Shown: in pieces, positions 52,603 to 64,000 of the stretch
Position numbering within the stretch: position 1 is the first letter of the stretch
Layout of the letters: the number at the start of each line of letters is the position of its first letter
Assembly (NCBI RefSeq): GCF_030142045.1
Contig: NZ_CP126242.1
Span: forward strand, 868,001 to 932,000
Length of the DNA: 64,000 nt
From: Arthrobacter sp. zg-Y919
Lineage (GTDB): Bacteria; Actinomycetota; Actinomycetes; Actinomycetales; Micrococcaceae
Direction: 5' to 3'
Notes under the pieces: model-generated
Told to the model about the DNA's origin: nothing
Databases searched by the model: none
What the model saw: the letters and a program-made list of their open reading frames with translations, nothing else
Position numbers and translations under genes: made by a program

Positions 52603-53172
52603 GTGCGCCTGAAACTCTCTCCCGGCGAGCACATTATTGCCGCCGGCCGGCCGCATGCCCGCGCACTGTGGAAACCGCTGGTGCTTGCCGGAATCACCGG
52701 TGCCCTGGGCGGATACGCCATCGGATGGCTGGGGCGGGACTCGCTGCCCGGACAGCTGGGCGAGTGGAGCCCCTACCTGCAGGTCGCCGCCGTCGCCCTG
52801 GCCGTGCTGGTGCTGGCCCGCTACTGTGTTCCGCCCGTGCTGCGCTGGCTGGCCGGACGCATCATCCTCACGGACCGGAGACTGATCCAGCGGCAGGGAG
52901 TGCTCCTGCGCCGTGAACACGAAATCGCCCTCGCCGCCATTTACCAGCTGGAAATCCGGCAGTCCGTGCCGGACCGGATGCAGCGCAGCGGAACGCTCAT
53001 CCTCGATCTGGGACACGGGCGGATCATGCAGTACCCCGCGGTACCCGAGGTGCACCGTTTCCGCTCCATTGTGGTCTCTGCCATCGGGCAACTGCCGCTG
53101 ACGGCAATGTTCGATGGTGTAGATATGGAAGGTGACGGGCAATACGACTACGAAGGGAGGGACGATGACTGA
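52603..53172 (+). CDS. PH-domain membrane protein
   Basis: A 189-residue protein. The start is GTG at 52603, with GGAGGGG upstream. Two close transmembrane helices (about 26-45 and 58-76) are followed by a bacterial PH (bPH2) domain from about 83 (RIILTDRRLIQRQGVLLRREHEIALAAIYQLEI...). Acidic residues crowd the C terminus (MEGDGQYDYEGRDDD). Function is unknown; such proteins sit at the inner face of the membrane. The end overlaps the adenylate cyclase gene by 8 bases, so the two are probably cotranslated, which suggests a membrane/signalling link. Confidence 0.82.
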   Translation: MRLKLSPGEHIIAAGRPHARALWKPLVLAGITGALGGYAIGWLGRDSLPGQLGEWSPYLQVAAVALAVLVLARYCVPPVLRWLAGRIILTDRRLIQRQGVLLRREHEIALAAIYQLEIRQSVPDRMQRSGTLILDLGHGRIMQYPAVPEVHRFRSIVVSAIGQLPLTAMFDGVDMEGDGQYDYEGRDDD

Positions 53173-54310
53173 CGCGCACGGCGGATTCGGCCCCGCAAAC
53201 CACCCCGAACCGATACCGCAGCCGGTGGACGCCACGCCGACGCGACGTCCCGACTACTCGCTGGCCAGTACGGGCACCGAGATTGACCGCGAGGACGTGC
53301 GGCGGCTGGAAGCCCAGTTGCTGGGCGGCCCGCGTACCCTCCGGCGCCGGGAGGCCGCTGCCGAGGCAGGGGTGTCCCTGCTCTCGGCCCGCAAGCTCTG
53401 GCGGGCCATGGGGTTTCCGAACCTCGACGACGAGGCAGTCTTCTTCACGGAACAGGACCGCGAGGCACTGACCACCGTCATTGAGCTGGTGCGCGATGAG
53501 CAGCTCACCGAGGAAGCGGCCATTTCCATCATGCGGTCCATCGGGCAGATGACGGACCGGATGGTTGTGTGGCAGGTTGAAGCGCTGGTGGAGGAAATGG
53601 TGGTGCGCCGCGGCATCACGGACGCCGAAGCCCGCAAGCGGCTGGTCGAAGCCCTGCCCGATCTGATTGAGCCGCTGGAAAAGACCCTCGTTTATGCCTG
53701 GAAGCGCCAGCTCAATGCTGCTATTCAGCGCCTAGCCCTTCGTGCAGAGGCCGGACTGGCGAGCCACGACGACGGTGCCTCCGACGACGCCCCGCTGCCG
53801 CTGGCCCGGGCGGTGGGTTTCGCGGATCTTGTTTCCTACACCAGCCTTTCCCGGCAGATGAATGAGAAGACGCTGGCCCAGATGGTGCAGCGCTTCGAAC
53901 ACATGTGCGCGGAGATCATCTCGGTGGGTGGCGGACGGCTGGTGAAGACCATCGGCGACGAAGTCCTCTTCAACGCGGAAAGCCCCGAGGCCGGAGCCGA
54001 GATTTCGCTGGCGCTGGCCAAGGCCTTCACCGAGGATGATCTGCTGCCCTCGGCCCGGGTCTCACTGGTCTGGGGACGGGTGCTCTCGCGGTTGGGCGAT
54101 ATTTACGGTCCCACCGTAAACCTCGCGTCCCGGCTGACGTCCCTGGCCGAGCCGGGCACCGTCCTTACCGATGCATCCACCGCCGCGGCGCTGAAGGACA
54201 ATCCCAAGTTCGTGCTTATCCCGCACCAGCCGCGCAATGTGCGGGGCTTCGGCGAAATCCATCCGGTGACCCTGGCCCGGGGGACCGGTTCGGGGCTGGT
54301 GCTGGACTAG
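53165..54310 (+). CDS. class III adenylate/guanylate cyclase with N-terminal regulatory domain
   Basis: A 381-residue protein with GGGAGGG before the ATG at 53165. The N-terminal ~195 residues form a helical regulatory domain resembling that of mycobacterial Rv1264 (LRRREAAAEAGVSLLSARKLWRAMGFP... and FTEQDREAL). The catalytic domain (about 213-380) keeps the metal-binding D221 (VGFADLVSYT) and D265 (KTIGDEVLF), the substrate-site K261, and the transition-state pair N319 and R323 (NLASRL). It should make cAMP (K and the adenine-type pattern). Its catalytic set appears complete. It follows the PH-domain gene, with a PP2C gene after it. Confidence 0.92.
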   Translation: MTDAHGGFGPANHPEPIPQPVDATPTRRPDYSLASTGTEIDREDVRRLEAQLLGGPRTLRRREAAAEAGVSLLSARKLWRAMGFPNLDDEAVFFTEQDREALTTVIELVRDEQLTEEAAISIMRSIGQMTDRMVVWQVEALVEEMVVRRGITDAEARKRLVEALPDLIEPLEKTLVYAWKRQLNAAIQRLALRAEAGLASHDDGASDDAPLPLARAVGFADLVSYTSLSRQMNEKTLAQMVQRFEHMCAEIISVGGGRLVKTIGDEVLFNAESPEAGAEISLALAKAFTEDDLLPSARVSLVWGRVLSRLGDIYGPTVNLASRLTSLAEPGTVLTDASTAAALKDNPKFVLIPHQPRNVRGFGEIHPVTLARGTGSGLVLD

Positions 54311-54416
54311 CGACGCGGTTCCGTCACGGCGGAGCGGCAGGTGCCTGCGTCGGCTAGGGTATTCAAGAGACCTCGTAAGCCAGATCACTTTTGTGAACCT
54401 TCCGGATAGGGCGTGA

Positions 54417-55247
54417 ATGAACTCCGACGAAACGACATCCCCGGATACTGACGTGCATGCCGTTTTTGGTTATGCGTCCGACCGGGGACTGCGCCGCGAA
54501 CTGAATGAGGATTCACTTATCGCCGCCGATCCGATCTTTGCGGTCGCGGACGGCATGGGCGGCCACGAGGCCGGGGAAGTGGCCAGCAGCATCTGCGTGC
54601 GGACCCTGGGCGATTCCCCGATTGTGGGGAAGCACCTGCCCGAGTTCTCCCCCCAGCAGTTGGAGGCCCTGATCCTGGAGGCCGACGAACGCATTCGTAC
54701 AGCCACGGGCGGACGTGCCGGAACCACGCTGACCGGTGCCGTTCTGGTCCGGGAAGGGGGACGGCCCCACTGGCTGGTGTTCAATGTGGGCGATTCCCGC
54801 ACCTACCGGGTAAACCACGGGGTGCTGGAGCAGGTCACCGTGGACCACAGTGAAGTCCAGGAACTCGTGGACCTGGGGCAGATCACTGCCGCCGAAGCCC
54901 TGGTACACCCACGCAGGCATGTGGTGACGCGGGCCCTGGGCACGGGCAATGACGCCGAGGCGGATCTGTGGCTTATTCCGGTGGAGGCCGGCGACCGGCT
55001 CGTGGTCTGTTCCGACGGGCTGACCGGCGAGGTGGCCGACGAACACATCGAACAGATCCTTGCGTCCGCGGAGAACCCGCAGGACGCGTGTGCTGCCCTT
55101 GTGCAGGCCGCGCTGCGTTCGGGCGGACGGGACAACATTACGGTCCTGGTGGTGGACGCCGTGGGCGGTCCCGACCGTTCCGAATCCGCCGCCGTCACGC
55201 TGCCGGGAACGCCGGACCCCGCTGAGCCTAATAAGCTTGACGAATAA
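54417..55247 (+). CDS. PP2C-family serine/threonine phosphatase
   Basis: A 276-residue protein with all PP2C motifs: SDRGLRRELNEDSL (motif 1), VADGMGGHEAGEVAS (metal Asp-Gly), AGTTLTGAVL, LVFNVGDSRTYRV, VVCSDGLTGEV and GGRDNITVLVVD. It would remove phosphates from Ser/Thr proteins, using two Mn/Mg ions. There are no membrane helices. The ATG at 54417 is preceded by GATAGGG. It lies 106 bases after the cyclase gene. No partner kinase lies in the window. Confidence 0.93.
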   Translation: MNSDETTSPDTDVHAVFGYASDRGLRRELNEDSLIAADPIFAVADGMGGHEAGEVASSICVRTLGDSPIVGKHLPEFSPQQLEALILEADERIRTATGGRAGTTLTGAVLVREGGRPHWLVFNVGDSRTYRVNHGVLEQVTVDHSEVQELVDLGQITAAEALVHPRRHVVTRALGTGNDAEADLWLIPVEAGDRLVVCSDGLTGEVADEHIEQILASAENPQDACAALVQAALRSGGRDNITVLVVDAVGGPDRSESAAVTLPGTPDPAEPNKLDE

Positions 55248-55274
55248 CAACCGCACCACACTGAAGGAGCCGCA

Positions 55275-55592
55275 ATGAGTACTGACCCGGATATGGAAGA
55301 GCGCCGCCTTAGTGACTGGAGCAGGCGCCTGACGCAGGCGCTGCAGATCCTCGATCTTGAAGTGGACCACAAGATGCTCGTGGAACTCGGGGAGAAGTCG
55401 GCCCAGACGGTGTCCGGCAACGCAGGCGTGATCAGCGCCTTCGTCGTTGGGTATGCAGCCGGACTTACCACCACCAGCGGCCGTAAGGGCGCAGACGAGG
55501 CCGTCCAGAAGGCTGCCGATACTGCTTTCCAGCTGGCCGAGACCGGTATCGACGGACCGGATAATCCGGGTTGGAAGGGCTCTGCCCAGTAA
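55275..55592 (+). CDS. DUF6457 family protein
   Basis: A 105-residue soluble helical protein: LSDWSRRLTQALQILDLEVDHKMLVELGEKSA then SGNAGVISAFVVGYAAGLTTTSGRKGADE, the pattern of DUF6457. In actinobacteria that family often accompanies molybdenum-cofactor genes. It has GGAG upstream of the ATG and is convergent with the molybdoenzyme gene across a perfect 18-bp hairpin, which fits such a link. Biochemical function is unknown. Confidence 0.75.
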   Translation: MSTDPDMEERRLSDWSRRLTQALQILDLEVDHKMLVELGEKSAQTVSGNAGVISAFVVGYAAGLTTTSGRKGADEAVQKAADTAFQLAETGIDGPDNPGWKGSAQ

Positions 55593-55620
55593 GCAGCCGC
55601 GTTAGATACACAGAGTTAGA

Positions 55621-55660
55621 CACACAACAGGCCAGGACCGAAGTCCTGGCCTGTTGTGTG
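55621..55660. terminator. bidirectional hairpin between DUF6457 and molybdoenzyme genes
   Basis: A perfect 18-bp stem, CACACAACAGGCCAGGAC (55621-55638) with GTCCTGGCCTGTTGTGTG (55643-55660), has loop CGAA. No T-run is present. Confidence 0.85.
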
Positions 55661-55667
55661 TGCGGGA

Positions 55668-58016
<2,349 letters not shown>

Positions 58017-58249
58017 GCCGCACTTCCCTTCATTGCATAACTTCAGGGCCACCGAAGCGGCTTCTGCCTCTCCCGTAGTTTACCTATGATCAGGCCTAGC
58101 AGCCCCGGCGCACCGCCCGCAAGCGTTGCGGGGTGTGCGGACATTGATCCCGGGGCGGGGGTGCAGGGCAGAACCAGGGCCGGCAACAGAACCCGTGGGG
58201 AAGCCTTCCGGCTCCCGCAGAACAGGCCCGATGGGGCAAGATTGGTTAG

Positions 58250-61296
<3,047 letters not shown>

Positions 61297-61917
61297 CGCG
61301 CCATTCATCGGCCAGGAGCGCGTAACGGAGGTCGTCGAGCCAACGGCCCGAGCGGTGCAGGGACCCCTGGCGGGACCTCCCCTCACGCCGCATACCCACC
61401 TTTTCCATCACCCGCCAGGATGCGGTGTTGTCGGCGAAACACTCCGCGACAACGCGGCGCAGGCCCAGTTCCTCGAAACAGATGCGCACAAGTTCGGCCA
61501 CTGCTTCGCTCGCATACCCCCGCCCGGCGAATTCCGGAGCTATGGTGTAGCCGATCTCCGCCTGCGTGCCGCGCGCCAGTTCCTCTACTTCCCGCTGGGC
61601 CCAGGCGTCCTGGCGGGCGAGATAGAGGTCACCGACCAGGGTTCCGGCTTGTTCCACGACGAGGATGGCGGCCAAACGCTCCGGCTGGCTAAGCCGCTCC
61701 ACGAAGGCATCCATATCCGTGGCCCGGGCTGTTATCCATTGAGCGACCTCGGGCGTCCGGCGGTACTCAAACATGTGCGGCAGGTCTTCGACTACGGCGG
61801 GGCGGATAGACAGGCGTGGGGTGAGGACGGGCCAGCGGAGGCCGGGGGAATTGGCGGTCATGGCACCATCATGACCTATCCCCGTCCCCGGAGACGCCGG
61901 GATGTCCCGGCAGCCCG

Positions 61918-62670
61918 CTACCGTCGGGCGGCGATAATGATCTCCCGGCTCTCCGCTGCCAGGAACGGGCCGCCTTCCCAGTCCCCGAACCAGTCCACAG
62001 AAGTGAAGCCGGCCCGGTCCAGCAGCTCCTTCAGTACCTCGGCCCGCACGAACTTCAGCGTGCTGCGGCTGACGAACCGTTCGCCGTCGGACCGGAAAAC
62101 GGTGCGGTCCTCGAAGGTAACCAAAACACCGTCGGGCTGGTCTTCAGCCGCGATCAGCTCCCATTCCAGCTCCAGCGTTCCCGCTGAGGAATCCTGGATC
62201 GCCGGTCCGGTCCTGCCGCTGTCCCACTCCAGCCAGGCCTTCGCCGTTGGATTGCGTGTCTCGAAATAGAAGGCTCCCCCGGGTACGAGCCGGGACCGGA
62301 CGGCGGTCAGTGTCTCGAGAATCTCGGCCTCTGTCAGCAGGCACTGGAACGCGTGCCCGGTCATCAGGGCAGCATCAAACGGACCCGGAGGCAGATCCGG
62401 CGCGGTGCCCTGCAGCCAGGTAACATTCCCGCTGCCGTCGCGCGAACGCGCCACCTCCAACATCCCGGAGGCCGGATCGACGCCGGTCAACGTGTGTCCC
62501 GCCTGCGCCAGACGCACGGCGAAACTGCCGGTACCGCATCCGACGTCGGCAATCCGGAGCGGCTTATCGCCGATCAACCCTGCGTAGAAGTCGGTGTCCC
62601 ACTGCCCGGCATTGTCTTCGTCATAGAGCGCCACCAGCCGCGGCTCGTTGTAGAACGTGTCAACCATCAT
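61918..62670 (-). CDS. class I SAM-dependent methyltransferase
   Basis: About 250 residues. The start is ATG at 62670 or 62667, preceded by GGGGGA; the open frame up to 63420 runs through the opposite-strand DksA-like gene and is rejected. SAM motif I is ADVGCGTGSFAVRLAQAG, motif II is LTGVDPASGMLEVARSR, and PGPFDAALMTGHAFQCL and a C-terminal domain with ESREIIIAARR follow. The opening YNEPRLVALYDEDNAGQWDTDFY is typical of small-molecule methyltransferases. The substrate is unknown. Confidence 0.88.
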   Translation of the reverse strand: MMVDTFYNEPRLVALYDEDNAGQWDTDFYAGLIGDKPLRIADVGCGTGSFAVRLAQAGHTLTGVDPASGMLEVARSRDGSGNVTWLQGTAPDLPPGPFDAALMTGHAFQCLLTEAEILETLTAVRSRLVPGGAFYFETRNPTAKAWLEWDSGRTGPAIQDSSAGTLELEWELIAAEDQPDGVLVTFEDRTVFRSDGERFVSRSTLKFVRAEVLKELLDRAGFTSVDWFGDWEGGPFLAAESREIIIAARR

Positions 62671-62817
62671 TCCCCCGGATTTCGGACTGTTGACCCGAAT
62701 CCTACCGGGATTAAGCCCTGAGGAAAGGGCGGTCCGGAGCAGCCGTTTTGCGCGTTCGAGCGGCGGATAATTTATCCGATGCATCCAGTGCAGCACTGAC
62801 TCACAGGAGGAATACGC

Positions 62818-63294
62818 ATGCCTCGAAAAGCACCCCCGGCCCCGCGGAAGACTATCCACGGGACCTCCGGGCCCGGGCTGCCCTCGCAGTCGCCGCCCGC
62901 GCCTCCCGCAGCGCAGACCGCGCCGCAGACTCCACCGGACCTGGACGCCGCCTACTTCGCCCGCCTGATCGATGAGCGGATGGAGCACACCCGAGAGCAG
63001 ATCAGTACGCTGACGGCCGTCATCCGGGAAGTCACGCTGGCCGCCAAGGATATTCCCGCAGACGACGAACATGATCCCGAAGGAACCACCGTGTCCGTGG
63101 AACGGGCCAACGAGGTGGCCCTGCTCGCCGCAGCGGAAACGTCCCTTCTGGAACTGATGGAGGCACGCGAACGCCTGAACACAGACGCTTACGGAATCTG
63201 TGAACGGTGCGGGACCCCCATCCCGGCAGCAAGGCTGGAGATCCGTCCAGAAACCCGTTTCTGCGTGGAGTGCGCGGCCGCCCGTCGCCGGTAG
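62818..63294 (+). CDS. TraR/DksA-type zinc-finger protein
   Basis: A 158-residue protein with GGAGGA before the ATG at 62818. A Pro/Ala-rich N terminus (1-40) precedes a coiled helical region (about 48-125: LIDERMEHTREQISTLTAVI ... LLELMEARERLNTDAYG) and a C4 zinc finger with CERCG and FCVECA at the end. This is the DksA/TraR layout; such proteins bind the RNA-polymerase secondary channel. The short length and actinobacterial context suggest a CarD-independent DksA homologue rather than E. coli DksA function itself. Confidence 0.88.
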   Translation: MPRKAPPAPRKTIHGTSGPGLPSQSPPAPPAAQTAPQTPPDLDAAYFARLIDERMEHTREQISTLTAVIREVTLAAKDIPADDEHDPEGTTVSVERANEVALLAAAETSLLELMEARERLNTDAYGICERCGTPIPAARLEIRPETRFCVECAAARRR

Positions 63295-63422
63295 CGCGAC
63301 TGCCCAGCGGCCGCCCATGGCGCGGGACCATGTGCGCCGCCTCACCACTGTCCGGAGAGCCTCCCGGACGGGGATAGAATCTACGTGCACTTCAACCATG
63401 ACCTTAAGGATTCGTACCACGC

Positions 63423-63917
63423 ATGAGCATCACCATCCGGCTTGCCACCGAGGCTGACTATGAAGACATCCGCCGGATTACCCGTGAGGCTTACCTGCAC
63501 GGCAACCACATCGAAGCCGACAATCCGTACGTCAAGGAACTGGAAAACGTAGAGGACCGGGCCAAGCACACCGAGCTCTGGGTCGCCGAGCTCGACGGCA
63601 AGGTGGCCGCCTCCGCCGCCATCACCTACACCGGCCAGCCCTACACGGACATTGCCATTGAGGGTGAGCTGGAATTCCGGATGCTCGCCGTTGACCCCGC
63701 CCTCCAGCGCGGGGGAGTGGGCCGCGCGATGGTCAACGCCATCGTCGACTACGCCCGGAACAAGGAAGGCATCGAGGCGGTCAGCCTGACCAGCATGACC
63801 ACCATGAAGAAGGCGCACGCCCTTTACCTGTCCTGCGGGTTTGAACGGGTTCCGGAACGCGACTGGACTGTTCCCGGCGAGGACTACATTCTCTGGGTCT
63901 TCCGCAAGGCGGTTTAG
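63423..63917 (+). CDS. GNAT-family N-acetyltransferase
   Basis: A 164-residue acetyltransferase. ITIRLATEADYEDIRRITREAY opens the fold, ELWVAELDGKVAASAAITY is the central strands, and FRMLAVDPALQRGGVGRAMVNAIVDYARN has the acetyl-CoA loop (QRGGVG). SMTTMKKAHALYLSCGFERVPERDWTVPG and a terminal strand complete the domain. The substrate is unknown. A hairpin with T4 follows at 63942. Confidence 0.9.
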   Translation: MSITIRLATEADYEDIRRITREAYLHGNHIEADNPYVKELENVEDRAKHTELWVAELDGKVAASAAITYTGQPYTDIAIEGELEFRMLAVDPALQRGGVGRAMVNAIVDYARNKEGIEAVSLTSMTTMKKAHALYLSCGFERVPERDWTVPGEDYILWVFRKAV

Positions 63918-63941
63918 TTCTCCGTCCAGCACACGGCCCCT

Positions 63942-63977
63942 GCCGTCCCGGCGCCCGACGGCGGCGGGACGGCTTTT
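63942..63977 (+). terminator. intrinsic terminator after the last GNAT gene
   Basis: The arms GCCGTCCCG (63942-63950) and CGGGACGGC (63965-63973) are followed by four T's. Confidence 0.85.
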
Positions 63978-64000
63978 GCATGTCGGCGGGCATGTGGCGG

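Noticed and set aside
62671..63420. N-terminal extension of the methyltransferase gene to 63420
   Set aside because: The extension has no family similarity and runs through the opposite-strand DksA-like gene; GGGGGA precedes the internal ATG.

Overview
The window is high-GC, densely packed chromosomal DNA from an actinobacterium. Several things point to the Micrococcaceae, most likely an Arthrobacter-like organism: the actinobacterial acyl-CoA carboxylase set (AccA3-type alpha, beta and epsilon subunits, with BirA and Maf), a SufS-SufU pair, a cysteine-less Lpd homologue, an NAD-dependent ligase, frequent GTG/TTG starts and DUF6457-type proteins. I see no tRNA, rRNA, insertion sequence, prophage or CRISPR array.

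Region 1 (1-11.3 kb) is a tandem array of four large LuxR-family ATPase (LAL, MalT-like) regulators, the first cut by the window edge, followed by sufS-sufU. Region 2 (11.4-23 kb) is the most distinctive part. It looks like a cell-surface and secretion locus: a repeat-rich LATTG-anchored surface protein, UDP-glucose 6-dehydrogenase, two paralogous membrane histidine kinases flanking one OmpR-type response regulator, an HPt-like protein lacking the expected histidine, and a five-gene operon built around a SipW-type signal peptidase with three SipW-type alternative-signal cargo proteins and a membrane-anchored partner. The 0.6 kb leader of this operon carries repeated TTTAGTGC boxes and two related palindromes. 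A motif, AGTA-N5-TACTCGGGT, occurs upstream of a LAL gene and of the LATTG protein gene, with a partial copy before another LAL gene. It tentatively ties the regulators to the surface protein.

Region 3 (23-31 kb) is housekeeping: NhaA, small membrane proteins, a DUF2505 protein, a lipoprotein, Mfd and DeoC. Region 4 (31.3-35 kb) is a second signalling patch. A 53-residue secreted peptide gene (with its own ribosome site and hairpin) diverges from a TPR protein without a DNA-binding domain, followed by a STAS-like protein and a GGDEF-EAL protein. The peptide/TPR pair resembles Rap-Phr (RRNPP) systems in layout.

Region 5 (35-64 kb) is metabolism and housekeeping. It holds a RibD-like reductase, a phospho-sugar mutase next to purine-nucleoside phosphorylase, the Lpd-like quinone dehydrogenase, an MHS transporter, the acyl-CoA carboxylase subunits with Maf, a DAACS transporter and a DUF885 peptidase-like protein between them, an SDR with a perfect operator palindrome, and birA. 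After these come a PH-domain protein, a class III adenylate cyclase, a PP2C phosphatase, DUF6457, an FdhF/YdeP-type molybdoenzyme, ligA, an inositol-monophosphatase family enzyme, two GNATs, a methyltransferase and a DksA/TraR zinc-finger protein. Strong hairpin terminators separate many of these units.
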